Origin: Pseudomonas sp. Leaf58
GTDB taxonomy: Bacteria > Pseudomonadota > Gammaproteobacteria > Pseudomonadales > Pseudomonadaceae
Assembly: GCF_003627215.1 (NCBI RefSeq)
Contig: NZ_CP032678.1
Location: 496,001-560,000, forward strand
Direction of reading: 5' to 3'
DNA: 64,000 bases
Below the pieces are notes generated by a model. The model saw only the letters and a program-made list of their open reading frames with translations, was not told the DNA's origin and did not search any database. Both the position numbers and the translations under genes were made by a program. Shown in pieces: positions 55,308 through 64,000 of the stretch. Positions within the stretch are counted from its first letter, which is position 1; every line of letters starts with the position of its first letter.

Positions 55308-55823
55308 TCAAATCAAGGGGTAGTGGTCGAGTTGCTGGTTTGTCCGGGCATCCAGCAGGCGCTGAGCCATCACCATCGGGTTGATGGCGCGCATCATGGG
55401 CGGGACATAGCCGTTATTGCGGAACGCCAGAAGCAACTCATCCACCACTTCATGAGTGATCCCCTCGGCATCCACAACAATTTCGATCAGGATGCCCTCG
55501 TCATGGTCGTTGCGCAGCTCGAAGCTTTCTTCACGCAACAGTCCCATCAAATCGATCAGCGAAGGCGTGACCGCAATCCGCTGGCCAGGCGCCTGACCCA
55601 GTTCAAAGGCCGCCAGGCGAGCAGCCTTCAATTGTGCGGTAAGGATCCGTATGTCATAGAGCAAATCTTCTTCCAGCACCGGCAACTTGACGCGCAGTTG
55701 CTGCACCTCGATGCCCTCCTGATCGCTGCAGAACCAGAAGCGATCCGGAGTCTCCTCCATGATCAGATTCACGACCCTCATCACGTCATTAGCGCGTTCA
55801 TCTCGCGGCAGTTCGATCCACAT
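55308..55823 (-). CDS. Orphan protein upstream of DHFR
   Basis: 171 residues from ATG 55823 (MWIELPRDERANDVM), GGAG about 8 nt upstream. Mixed alpha/beta; acidic C-terminal half (NDHDEGILIEIVVDAEG). It ends DHYPLI. No family recognised. The longer frame to 56108 runs antisense through the neighbouring gene and is not real. Confidence 0.7.
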   Translation of the reverse strand: MWIELPRDERANDVMRVVNLIMEETPDRFWFCSDQEGIEVQQLRVKLPVLEEDLLYDIRILTAQLKAARLAAFELGQAPGQRIAVTPSLIDLMGLLREESFELRNDHDEGILIEIVVDAEGITHEVVDELLLAFRNNGYVPPMMRAINPMVMAQRLLDARTNQQLDHYPLI

Positions 55824-55851
55824 CACGCACACTCCAAGGCAATTTTGATCA

Positions 55852-56922
55852 TTATAATGCGCTCGAAGCCTGATTCGGAATGACGCTCGAATTGCGCAGC
55901 AACAGATGCTGCAACTGGGGATGACGACCTTCGCCTGTGGTGACCGAAGCACCCCTGACAAAGCCCATGTCGAACAGCGCCACAGCCATCTCCACAGGTA
56001 AATTCGACAGTTGATCCAGGGAGGTGAAGCTCTGGTAGAACGCGGTTTTCGCCAGGGCCATCTCGGGGGATTTGGCAGCCAAGTGCTGCCGCACCTGATC
56101 CTGACCAACCTTCTCGTACAACTGCTTCATGTGCTTGATGAGGTCGCCAACCCCGCGCCAATTAAGCTGCCGCGCCAGGCTGCACTCATGCCAGACAACA
56201 TCCGTGCGACCCAGTGCAAGCCTGGACTCAAATGACAGGTCGGTGCTCCAAAGACTTTTGCGTGTTTCCGCGCAGCTCGACGCGCCAAGCCTGCCAGCAG
56301 ACAGATTGTGCGGGGCAAACAGTTCACGAGGCAGGGTCTGGATCTTGAGTTGGCGGTTATCAACATCGCTCAGAAAACCTTCCAGCGCCAATTCCAAGCG
56401 TGCATTCAATTCAGGCAGGTAGGTGCGCAGCGCCATTACCAGATCAACAAAGACCTTGGCCCGGTAGGCCTGCTTCAGAACAATGCGCAAGCTGACAGCA
56501 GAAATGCCTGCTTTCGATTCAATCTGATTCAGCGCCATCACCAGAGACGCCGGCTGCCAGCGGTAGGCTGCGATGCAAGCAAACAGCTTGATATAACTCA
56601 CGCGCCAAGATGAAGGGGCGGGGCTGGCTGGTTTCATGGCCATCAGCAGGGCCATGACCTTTTCCAGTGGCATTCCCCAACTGCAGAAACACAGAAACGC
56701 CATTTCGTGAGCGACTTCAAGGGAGGAGAGTGCGAACCAGCTGTAGCGATTGCCTGCCAGCAAGGATTGCTTGAAAGCTGGCAACTTGGTGAGCCTGAGC
56801 AATTCGACTTCAAGCGCGGGCAAAGCTTCGTTCTGCGCCACTGTGCGCGGATCGATACCGCGCAATAACTCACGAATTCGTGACTCTATGTCCCCAGGGT
56901 TGGCAGCAGGCTCGGCAGGCAT
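55852..56922 (-). CDS. Orphan helical protein
   Basis: 356 residues from ATG 56922 (MPAEPAANPGD); weak ribosome site, TATATT at 56949-56954 as -10 (minus strand, TATATTGG). Helical solenoid-like composition. It ends QASSAL, so only the final A/S-L resembles the tail, counted as a near miss. Confidence 0.72.
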   Translation of the reverse strand: MPAEPAANPGDIESRIRELLRGIDPRTVAQNEALPALEVELLRLTKLPAFKQSLLAGNRYSWFALSSLEVAHEMAFLCFCSWGMPLEKVMALLMAMKPASPAPSSWRVSYIKLFACIAAYRWQPASLVMALNQIESKAGISAVSLRIVLKQAYRAKVFVDLVMALRTYLPELNARLELALEGFLSDVDNRQLKIQTLPRELFAPHNLSAGRLGASSCAETRKSLWSTDLSFESRLALGRTDVVWHECSLARQLNWRGVGDLIKHMKQLYEKVGQDQVRQHLAAKSPEMALAKTAFYQSFTSLDQLSNLPVEMAVALFDMGFVRGASVTTGEGRHPQLQHLLLRNSSVIPNQASSAL

Positions 56923-56979
56923 GACAGTGATCTTGTAAACTTTTCACCAATATACCATGAAATCAAATCTAAACCATCG

Positions 56980-57675
56980 TCATAGGTCGAGTGAATCATC
57001 ATCCTCGGTTCGCCGCTGCGATTCGACAAAGGCTTTTCCGTCAACAGTCAAGCTAAACGAATGTTCGAGGCGCCCCATAAAGGCCTCGGCACGGGCCACG
57101 ATCTCAGTCGCCAGCCCTTCGCGACGTCGAGCACGACTGACGTAAATGTCCTGGATCTGGTTGCCCAGCACATGCATGCCAGCCACCGGATGACCGTCTT
57201 CCAGGATTTGAAAACGAATACCTGTCCCCCTGATGACGGTAAAGTCTTCCTCGATCTCCACTGCATCACATTCATAACCATAGGCATTCTGCAGCAGCGG
57301 GTGGTTGCTGTGAAAAAGCAGCCGCGCCAACGCCGAATGGCCGTATTCATCATGGCTTTCCATGATGGCATGTGGGTCATAGGCTGGCACTAAACCATCG
57401 GGTGTGAAGAAGAACTCAAAGCCAGCGGTTTGCAACATGTACACCTGACCCTGGGCCGTGTCACTGCGATAACAGGCCCAGTCAGGGTCGCTGGCCACGT
57501 AATCTTCCAAGGTCTCCTCTTCATCAAGAAGCCCATCCAGGTCGCAGGCCGCGACAAACTCGGCAGGTTGAATGCGTGTGGCGCTTGCGATCAGGCTGTT
57601 CCAGATTTCCCGGCCATATTCAACTTTCATCTGCAGGCGGTCACACTGGATCGCGTATTGATTCCGTTTATTCAT
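56980..57675 (-). CDS. GNAT-like acetyltransferase with DSLDL tail
   Basis: 231 residues from ATG 57675 (MNKRNQYAIQC), overlapping the upstream stop by one base (TGATG). Residues about 160-205 show the acetyl-CoA motif of GNAT enzymes: IQDIYVSRARRREGLATEIVARAEAF. The first 150 residues are acidic and unfamiliar. It ends TEDDDSLDL, a weak variant of the tail. Substrate unknown. Second gene of a pair with the 57675-58736 gene. Confidence 0.7.
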   Translation of the reverse strand: MNKRNQYAIQCDRLQMKVEYGREIWNSLIASATRIQPAEFVAACDLDGLLDEEETLEDYVASDPDWACYRSDTAQGQVYMLQTAGFEFFFTPDGLVPAYDPHAIMESHDEYGHSALARLLFHSNHPLLQNAYGYECDAVEIEEDFTVIRGTGIRFQILEDGHPVAGMHVLGNQIQDIYVSRARRREGLATEIVARAEAFMGRLEHSFSLTVDGKAFVESQRRTEDDDSLDL

Positions 57676-58736
57676 CACAACCCCAGCTCTCGGATAAGGA
57701 CGTCTTCTGATAATTTAGGATAGCAATTGAGCCAGCGATCTCGCATCACGGATTTCTCGATCAGCTTTGTAGCTTGATCGCGACTCAATTTGCCCAGGGC
57801 AGCAGCAAAATCTGGACGGGCTTCGTACTCAGGCAACACCTTGTCGAAGTGGGTGTAATGAAGCAGGGTGTCCAGGGTGTCGGCCAGCTTAGCCCCTTCA
57901 ACAGCGGTCAGGCGCCTGAAGCTATCCTCGATGGCCTGCACAAGGGAGGGGTGCCGCAACAGCTGCTCGGAGGCGAGGAACCACGTGTAGTTCTGCGTCG
58001 TCGGCTTTGGCTCAAGGAAACCACGAAGCACCCCCTCGGTGTACAACCGAATGAAACGCTTACATTTTGCTGGCTCATGCGTATTGGCTTGAAGGTTGAC
58101 TGAGTAGCGATTCGCAAAGTCGGTGAAGCTCTGCATCCCCAGCTTTTCAAGCACCAGCGAGCTGTCCATGACTGCATTGAAAAATTTCACATCATGAGCC
58201 GGCAGCCAGGCTTTGATTTGGCGCCAGTATCCAGCCTCAGCCGCATCGAGTTCTTCTTGCTCAAAGCCATGGCGCAACAAGAAGCGCTGACGCTTGGCGT
58301 GGGCAGGGTCATTGGTAAGCGCTTGAATCATCCATGCATGCCGCACGCCGTGAAATGCCGGACAAGTCGCCGTGCCAAAACGGATGGGCTCAAGCTTTGC
58401 CATCAAACCACCCCAGAAGAGCAGACGGTTGTTGGTACTGGTGGTCTGCTCCTTGATCTCCCTGGCGGCCTTATAGTCCCTGATGTTCCGGTCGTAGAGG
58501 GCTACGATCGCCGTGGCCGCCTTTGACTGCTCCAAAAGGTCTGCCATGCGCACAAACATCGTAGGTTCCGGCAGGGTGTCGCACAGCTGACCCAGGCGTT
58601 TGGCCAGATAGAGCGCATAGTCGGTGTTGTGATTGAGGAATGGGCGATCGGCGAGCTTGGACAACGCAACCGTATCACCTGTTGTCATGTATTCAATGCA
58701 ATCGAAGATCCATTCAAATCCAGCGTAAGCGTCCAA
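57675..58736 (-). CDS. Orphan protein with RELGL tail, TTG start
   Basis: 353 residues from TTG 58736, supported by GGGAG 8 nt upstream and TATACTGGG (58746-58754) as promoter. Helical. It ends DVLIRELGL. Coupled to the GNAT-like gene. Confidence 0.75.
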   Translation of the reverse strand: MDAYAGFEWIFDCIEYMTTGDTVALSKLADRPFLNHNTDYALYLAKRLGQLCDTLPEPTMFVRMADLLEQSKAATAIVALYDRNIRDYKAAREIKEQTTSTNNRLLFWGGLMAKLEPIRFGTATCPAFHGVRHAWMIQALTNDPAHAKRQRFLLRHGFEQEELDAAEAGYWRQIKAWLPAHDVKFFNAVMDSSLVLEKLGMQSFTDFANRYSVNLQANTHEPAKCKRFIRLYTEGVLRGFLEPKPTTQNYTWFLASEQLLRHPSLVQAIEDSFRRLTAVEGAKLADTLDTLLHYTHFDKVLPEYEARPDFAAALGKLSRDQATKLIEKSVMRDRWLNCYPKLSEDVLIRELGL

Positions 58737-58745
58737 GATAATGCT

Positions 58746-58754
58746 CCCAGTATA
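58746..58754 (-). promoter_or_regulatory. TATACT -10 element, short leader
   Basis: Minus strand TATACTGGG. The TATACTGG form recurs at many starts here (4144, 31500, 41352, 56949, 58976, 62833). Confidence 0.5.
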
Positions 58755-59022
58755 GGTGCCTGACGAGCTACCCCTGGCCCCGTTCGTGCGCCAGCAGTAC
58801 TCTGTTATCCCATGATACCCAAGGAGCCGGCCATTGAGCAGTCATGAGGGGTAAATCGTCCAGACCTCGTATGCCGGTACACACCACCAGGATTTTTTCC
58901 ACAGAAAACCGATCAGGAGTGCACCAAATGTCCTGATCGCAACTAAAATGACGTTTCCCATGAACTGTTTTTCTGTATATTGGTCAGCCTCAACCGTTCG
59001 TGCTCACTTTTTGGAGGCAGAT

Positions 59023-59568
59023 GTGAAATTTTTCGTCGCTGGCGTCACGCCTGCCTGGTCTACAAGCTTCATTGTCACCCCCGCGAACCCGAAAATGGGG
59101 GTCAAATGGCTGGTGATGGCCTCCCTGAGTGGCAACAACCTGGATATCGCGATCACTGGCGAGGCCGGCATGCGCCACCTGCAGTTCTGTAATGTCGACA
59201 GCGACAACCTCGCTGGGCTACGCAAGCTAAGAGCGGAATACCTTGCCCAGCACGCCAGGAGTACCTGCTACCCCCCGCTGCTCGATTTCGACTTCTTTTT
59301 CGAGAAAGCGGCTGCGAACATCAAGCAATTGGCTGCAGCCGGATTGGTGTCCCAAGACATAACGCAGGATCTCCAAGATCACCTTGATAACTGCCAGGAA
59401 ATTCTCAGTCCGACAACGTTCGCCAACCATGTGCGTGAACAAGGCCATGCTGACATTCTTGACAATGCCTACCGCTACACTACCCACCCTGGTGAAATTT
59501 CATTCTGGGCTGATTATTGGTCGATAATCATGGGAAAAATTATCAACAAAACGCTAAAGATGCCCTAA
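59023..59568 (+). CDS. Orphan protein, GTG start
   Basis: 181 residues from GTG 59023, behind GGAGG at 59013-59017; TATATTGG at 58976-58983 is the likely -10. The out-of-frame ATG at 59021 gives an immediate stop. The N-terminal half is beta-rich (KWLVMASLSGNNLDIAIT), the C-terminal half helical. No family recognised. The region 58737-59000 upstream holds only promoter material. Confidence 0.65.
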   Translation: MKFFVAGVTPAWSTSFIVTPANPKMGVKWLVMASLSGNNLDIAITGEAGMRHLQFCNVDSDNLAGLRKLRAEYLAQHARSTCYPPLLDFDFFFEKAAANIKQLAAAGLVSQDITQDLQDHLDNCQEILSPTTFANHVREQGHADILDNAYRYTTHPGEISFWADYWSIIMGKIINKTLKMP

Positions 59569-59660
59569 AGAAAATTGATTTCGTGCCGGTGGTGTGTGCA
59601 ACATTGACAGTTTGGCAATGGCTAGGTACTCTCCGCCTAAGACCCGAAGGTAAACAGAAT

Positions 59661-60065
59661 ATGGCGATCACCCTGGATAACCCGAATTCGATGGATGGAC
59701 TGCAAAGTCGCCTTGAGTCCTGCATCGGAAAGATAAAGGGGCATATTGAGCTGAGCAACACCCCGGAACTGTTCGGCTTGGTGGGCAAGGGGGAGGTTGA
59801 CCAGATCTCGATCAGCATGGACATGGCCAATGGCATTGTTTCCCTGCTGGCCGACTGCATGCTCGGGTTTTCCGCGTTGGAGCTCGATGCCGCCCAAGGA
59901 AGTTATGCTGCCGAAGAATCCCATCTGCTGAGAGAAAGGGTTCGTGCGCTGACCAAATCCCAGCAGGGGTTGATAAAACTGTTGCAAGCAGTCAAACATC
60001 CAGAGCATGCACGGGCCATTCGTGAGGCCGAAACGCTCCTGAATGAAACGGGCGGCCAGCTGTAA
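59661..60065 (+). CDS. Small helical protein
   Basis: 134 residues from ATG 59661 (AAGG upstream). Helical with Leu heptads in the second half; it ends ETGGQL. The larger frame starting 59517 overlaps the previous gene. Function unknown. Confidence 0.65.
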   Translation: MAITLDNPNSMDGLQSRLESCIGKIKGHIELSNTPELFGLVGKGEVDQISISMDMANGIVSLLADCMLGFSALELDAAQGSYAAEESHLLRERVRALTKSQQGLIKLLQAVKHPEHARAIREAETLLNETGGQL

Positions 60066-60132
60066 AACTGACCCATCCCTTGAACACCCAACTTCCAGAA
60101 GCTTATGATCAAGAAACTCTGGAGGCTTGGCC

Positions 60133-60846
60133 ATGCGTGTTCCCATCATCAAGGTTGACCAGCTTTGGCACATCGGCGACCTGGATATCACCCGAAAATT
60201 TGCCTGTGGTAGGAGCCAGGAGGGCAACCTCTTTTCGGTTTCACGCTGCCCGGCTGCCTGGCGAGAGATTGTAAAGCTCGGTGGGTTTGACCTGTATGAA
60301 GGGAATGCTGGCTACACACTGATGGATATGCTCTCTATCACGCACCCAGCCACCCAAGCAGGGCGCCAACTGCACGCTCAAGTCAAGCGGTGGTCTTACC
60401 AGCAGGGCCTGCTTGAGTCTCGCAGCATTCTCCAGGGGCAGTATTACGATGACGAGCTGGAGCAAACGTGCCTGGTTCGACTGACTGAGCAAGACGTCGA
60501 CGACGCGGAACCTGACCAGTACGAGCGAATTGATCAGGTAACAATCCATGCTCCGACTGAAAAATTGTGCGAAATTCATAAGTTGCGCTCATCAGAAGAC
60601 GCCGATGCGTTTGACTTTGCCCTGATTGAATGGGCTCGGATTCATCACCGCGCCACGCTGGACGGGGTCTACTGGAATGAACGCTACAATCCCAGCGCAT
60701 ACGGCGCACCCAGGGCTGGCTTATTCGAGGTCAACATCGAGCATCTGATCAAATGCGACACTTACCCGGAAAATGAGCATGAATTGATCCAGGTGGGCCG
60801 GGTTACCTGGGCTCAATTGCAACGAGAAACTCAATATGGTCAATAA
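60133..60846 (+). CDS. Orphan protein
   Basis: 237 residues from ATG 60133, GGAGG at 60121-60125. Mixed fold with a basic first third (WHIGDLDITRKFACGRS) and a C-terminal segment DGVYWNERYNPSAYG. No family recognised. Near the three plus-strand genes but with its own ribosome site. Confidence 0.7.
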   Translation: MRVPIIKVDQLWHIGDLDITRKFACGRSQEGNLFSVSRCPAAWREIVKLGGFDLYEGNAGYTLMDMLSITHPATQAGRQLHAQVKRWSYQQGLLESRSILQGQYYDDELEQTCLVRLTEQDVDDAEPDQYERIDQVTIHAPTEKLCEIHKLRSSEDADAFDFALIEWARIHHRATLDGVYWNERYNPSAYGAPRAGLFEVNIEHLIKCDTYPENEHELIQVGRVTWAQLQRETQYGQ

Positions 60847-60954
60847 GCGAAAATCAATTTTCCACCTTTACACTCCATTTACCTTATATTGACTGACACC
60901 GGAACAGATCATCCTTACCATGCAAGTTGAGAATAACAACAAGGAATCTTATCC

Positions 60955-61524
60955 ATGAACATGAAAAAAGCCACCTTTGCTCTCGCTGCTGCCTTGGCGC
61001 TCGCCAGCACTTCGGTTTTTGCCGCCCCGGCCTCGCCAGCTGAGCCAATCGGTGCCCATCCTGTCGCTGGAGAAGTAACACCGGCAGAACCAACCCACAA
61101 GCATGACAATCCACGTCCAGACCATCCCGCCAAGCACAAGCCTGGCCCGCGTGCAGAAGGCTTCACTCAAGAACTGAACCTGAACAAGGATCAGCGCAGG
61201 GTGCTGCATCAGACCATACGCGAGGATATGGGGCAACAGAGGCTGATTGTCAGCCGCTACCTGGAGAAGCTCCCTCAAGCTGAACGTGAGGCCTTGGCTG
61301 CCGACCTCAAGGCCAGTCATGATCAACAGTTCGCGAAATTTCTGGCAGTACTGACCCCAGAGCAGAAGGTGAAGGCCCTGGAAGGTTTCAAGAAGTTCTC
61401 GCACGGCCCAGCGCATGATCGCGGGGTGCCACCGGCCAGAGCCGATGTGCCAGTAGCTGTGCAATTTCCAGCGAACTTGCCAGCCCCTGCACAGCTTCCG
61501 CCAAACATGCCCGTCACAGAGTAA
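60955..61524 (+). CDS. Spy/CpxP-like periplasmic protein
   Basis: 189 residues from ATG 60955 (AAGGA upstream). Signal peptide MNMKKATFALAAALALASTSVFA with cleavage near residue 23. A Pro/His-rich linker is followed by LNLNKDQRRVLHQ and LTPEQKVKALEG, the LTxxQ-type motifs of Spy/CpxP chaperones. Ends with a proline-rich tail. Periplasmic chaperone or stress sensor is likely. TTATATTGAC is upstream. Confidence 0.75.
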   Translation: MNMKKATFALAAALALASTSVFAAPASPAEPIGAHPVAGEVTPAEPTHKHDNPRPDHPAKHKPGPRAEGFTQELNLNKDQRRVLHQTIREDMGQQRLIVSRYLEKLPQAEREALAADLKASHDQQFAKFLAVLTPEQKVKALEGFKKFSHGPAHDRGVPPARADVPVAVQFPANLPAPAQLPPNMPVTE

Positions 61525-61571
61525 GCAACGAGACCCTCGCAATTCGGGCCCCTCTCGTGTTGCCGCGTCGG

Positions 61572-62762
61572 CTACAGCCCTAGATCGTCTTCGAGGATCT
61601 TGACCAGGCCGACTTGAGGCAGCGCCTCCAAATCAATCCACGCACGATCGACATAGCCCTGGGCCACACAGGCCAGGCGCTGATTGTGAGTGAGCAGATC
61701 AAACGCCTGGGTAAACTGCTCCGGATCTACCTTGGCAATGGCCTGCACTATCCGTTTGTGGTGGTCATACTCGGACGTTTTGCTGCTATCCCAAAACTGA
61801 GGCGAATCGGGGGTGAAGGACAAGACAGGGGTAACTTGCCCTGTCATGTACTGGGCCAGACTACCTACAGCGCCCGCCTCAGATGGGTAGTGGGTCAAAT
61901 TGGGGAGTAGCGTCCAGTCGTAACCCTCCAGAATGAAGCTCCCGATGTGTTCCTCTTTCCTGAAGGCGGTCGGTGTGCGGTCAGGATCTACATGGAACTT
62001 AACCCCCATCTCGTGCGCTAGCGCAAGGATCCCCTGATTCACCGTGCAGGCCTCAACCTCGGGCATCCTCGGGTGTTTGAGAATAGTGCGGATCAGCGCG
62101 TTGTCAATTATGACCCGGATGAAGCCGCCATTCCCGTTGAGCATTTGATGCACAATCGCTTCGATCAGGATCTGCTGCTCGGCCTCGTGCCCGAGCAACC
62201 TCATCTCCCACCGACCTTGGTTGTTCATCAGGTCTTGCGCCTTTGCACCCCGGAACAATGCCTCGCCAAGCGCCGGGTACAGAGGGGCCAGTTCGTCCTT
62301 CAAGGCAGGGTAGTACAACCAGGCCGCCTCCAGCGACTCAAAGAAATGCTCGGGATTGGCCGCATTGATCGCATGGTTCAAGGCGGCTCGCTGACCTCGA
62401 ATCACCATGTCCAACGCCACCACGGCCTGATTGCTGCTCGATCCGGTAGGATACTGCCTCAACGCGCCAGCACTGACTTCTCGGCGAATCTTCTCTATGC
62501 CGTGAATTGCGACAAAGGCCTCGGGCTTCAGGAGCCTGGCACCTATGTCCCGCTTAACCCGCGCAACCGCAGCATCGGGCGCGTCCAGGACATGCAACTC
62601 GACAAGCGCGGCGGAGGTGTTCGCACAGCTGAAGGCTTCGATTCGTCCGTCGATGACCTCGGCCAGGATGACCTGGGGAAATGGACTGCGCGGTGGGGAC
62701 TGAACCTTGGCGACACTGCCGTCTGGGTTGAGGGTAATCTGGGTGAAGAAGGCAGTGATCAT
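61572..62762 (-). CDS. Orphan protein with DLGL tail
   Basis: 396 residues from ATG 62762, GGAG 7 nt upstream. No known domain; mixed strands at the start (MITAFFTQITLNPDGS) then helical. It ends VKILEDDLGL. Convergent with the Spy-like gene. Function unknown. Confidence 0.8.
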   Translation of the reverse strand: MITAFFTQITLNPDGSVAKVQSPPRSPFPQVILAEVIDGRIEAFSCANTSAALVELHVLDAPDAAVARVKRDIGARLLKPEAFVAIHGIEKIRREVSAGALRQYPTGSSSNQAVVALDMVIRGQRAALNHAINAANPEHFFESLEAAWLYYPALKDELAPLYPALGEALFRGAKAQDLMNNQGRWEMRLLGHEAEQQILIEAIVHQMLNGNGGFIRVIIDNALIRTILKHPRMPEVEACTVNQGILALAHEMGVKFHVDPDRTPTAFRKEEHIGSFILEGYDWTLLPNLTHYPSEAGAVGSLAQYMTGQVTPVLSFTPDSPQFWDSSKTSEYDHHKRIVQAIAKVDPEQFTQAFDLLTHNQRLACVAQGYVDRAWIDLEALPQVGLVKILEDDLGL

Positions 62763-62889
62763 TAAAGGGCTCCATGGCTTTCCTCGATTATGGCTGACCC
62801 GGAAAAATGGGGCAACAAAGTGTTGTTACCGCTATATTGGGAGTGATAGCCTATAAGCATAATTCGAACAATAATACGCAGGTGCTGCC

Positions 62890-63951
62890 ATGTCGGAATT
62901 GAAACAGCCTCTCGACCTTAACCAGGTGAACGACTACCTCACGTCCCTGATGGTCTTGCAGAAGGCCGAAGCCAACAACGAGCTTGACCCGTACTTCAGG
63001 GGCATCGCTGATCAGCTTGGCAAGAATACCGCCGCTAACGCACCGTTTGAGTTGATCTCCAAGTCGTTCTCGCCGGAGAACTCGCTCGACATCAAACTGC
63101 AGTACGGCGATTATTGGGAGCAGATCCATGGCCAGGTGAAAGCCGTGGACATGAAATCCAAACTTGCCATCGCCGGCTACAGCGCAGAAGAAATTGACTC
63201 GCTGCCACCTGAAGTCGTCCAGCATTTTGCGACCGTTGATGTCTTCCAGGAGCATTTCCCAACCGCTGACAAGAACGACAGCCTCCTGACGCGTTTGACC
63301 AACGGCAAAGATGCGCTGTTCGACGCCCTGAACTCCGAAGGCGGCAAGAAAACCCTGACTGCGATCAGCCTGGGTATCTCGATTGGTACCGGCGCCATTG
63401 TCACCCGCATGGCCCTGCGTGGCGGTGCGTTCGTGGCCAGCCAGATCATCGGAAACGAGTCGGTGCAGGCGTTTGCCTCCAAGATGCAAAGCCGGGTGGG
63501 CAACTACCTGGAGCGCATGGGTGTCCCGACTGGCTCCATTGCTCAGAAGTTCCAGGACTTCAAGGACAACGCCCGTGCGGTCATGGCCTCCGATACCTTC
63601 CAGCGCTATGGCCGACCAAGCCTGGCCCTGGCCGGCATTGCCATGGGTGCCCTGATGCTTGGCGACTTCAACCACGAGAAGGCCCTCGACCTCGCCACCA
63701 ACGGCTTCAACAAAACTGTTGACCTGGCTTCTGCCGGCGTTGAGCTCGGTGCGCAAGGCGCGCATGCCGCCAACGAGGGGATCAAGGTGGCTGGCGAAGC
63801 CGTACTGGAAGCCAGCTCCAAGGCCGCCGACCTGGTCGCTGACGCATCTGTCGCGGCTTATGATTCGGTCGCCCAATTTGGCTCCGACGCTGCCCATGCG
63901 CTTTCTGGTGGCGTAGGCACCACCATGGACTTCGTGGCTGACACGCCGTAG
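62890..63951 (+). CDS. Orphan Ala/Gly-rich protein, possibly frameshifted at its end
   Basis: 353 residues from ATG 62890, TATATT at 62833-62838. Residues about 155-180 are hydrophobic (ISLGISIGTGAIVT), and the last 110 are an Ala-rich helical repeat (AGVELGAQGAHAANEGIK, AGEAVLEASSKAA). After the stop at 63949-63951 the -1 frame continues as VDAFRAAETGVIVAGKA to the window edge, the same style of sequence. One missing base near 63942-63951 would extend the protein past the window. A large phage or plasmid structural or membrane protein is possible, but there is no homology evidence. Confidence 0.65.
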   Translation: MSELKQPLDLNQVNDYLTSLMVLQKAEANNELDPYFRGIADQLGKNTAANAPFELISKSFSPENSLDIKLQYGDYWEQIHGQVKAVDMKSKLAIAGYSAEEIDSLPPEVVQHFATVDVFQEHFPTADKNDSLLTRLTNGKDALFDALNSEGGKKTLTAISLGISIGTGAIVTRMALRGGAFVASQIIGNESVQAFASKMQSRVGNYLERMGVPTGSIAQKFQDFKDNARAVMASDTFQRYGRPSLALAGIAMGALMLGDFNHEKALDLATNGFNKTVDLASAGVELGAQGAHAANEGIKVAGEAVLEASSKAADLVADASVAAYDSVAQFGSDAAHALSGGVGTTMDFVADTP

Positions 63952-64000
63952 ATGCCTTCCGGGCCGCTGAGACTGGCGTGATTGTCGCCGGCAAGGCCCT

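Noticed and set aside
55308..56108. Long version of the gene before DHFR
   Set aside because: The extra N-terminus overlaps the 55852 gene antisense and is Trp/Arg-rich shadow sequence; ATG 55823 has a ribosome site.

Overview
The window looks like part of a large extrachromosomal replicon of a Pseudomonas-like gammaproteobacterium: a megaplasmid or a very large phage. The evidence is moderate GC, sigma70-type promoters, ordinary Shine-Dalgarno sites, a tRNA cluster, a plasmid/phage-style gene complement (single-chain type IIB topoisomerase, dihydrofolate reductase, duplicated RNase HI, NAD genes, many orphan proteins) and no housekeeping operon, rRNA, insertion sequence or CRISPR. I see no replication, partition, conjugation or virion gene, so plasmid versus phage stays open.

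Layout. 1-14.2 kb: a partial ADP-ribosylglycohydrolase, orphan proteins including three tandem paralogues (2974-6669), a topoisomerase VI/VIII-like protein (7369-9639), a D123-like ATP-grasp protein and a frameshifted DUF262 gene. 15.7-21.6 kb: a minus-strand tRNA region with 14 recognisable tRNAs (five serine-type, plus Leu, Pro, Met/initiator-like, Thr, Gly, Arg), one odd tRNA-like element with two T-arms inside a 24-bp inverted repeat, strongly folded non-coding segments, and two sigma70 promoters. 21.6-30.7 kb: a two-gene operon, a lipoprotein, an NAD operon (nadD-like, NrtR-like, metallophosphatase) and two AI-2E-type membrane proteins. 31-63.9 kb: mostly orphan proteins, with Sir2, a YccA-like protein, tandem RNase HI, an R2K-type ATP-grasp protein, DHFR, a GNAT-like protein and a Spy-like protein.

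Three things stand out. (1) At least 21 proteins of different length and sequence end in the same C-terminal tail, approximately (D/E/S/A)-(L/I/M)-(G/S/N/D)-L, most often D-L-G-L. Codons differ, so it is conserved as protein; this looks like a shared tag or docking signal of an undescribed system. (2) The second tRNA operon is preceded by a promoter, a 19-codon leader ORF rich in Met, Ser, Pro, Leu and Thr (the amino acids of the tRNAs downstream) and a set of mutually exclusive hairpins ending in an intrinsic terminator. This has the layout of a classical attenuator, here controlling tRNAs. (3) A 15-bp GTATAC-N3-GTATAC-like site overlaps or abuts the -10 box of four promoters (topoisomerase, 21647 operon, lipoprotein, NAD operon), suggesting a local regulon, possibly of the encoded NrtR-like protein.

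Three genes (2974, 13429, 62890) appear to be interrupted by a -1 frameshift, which could be real decay or sequence errors.
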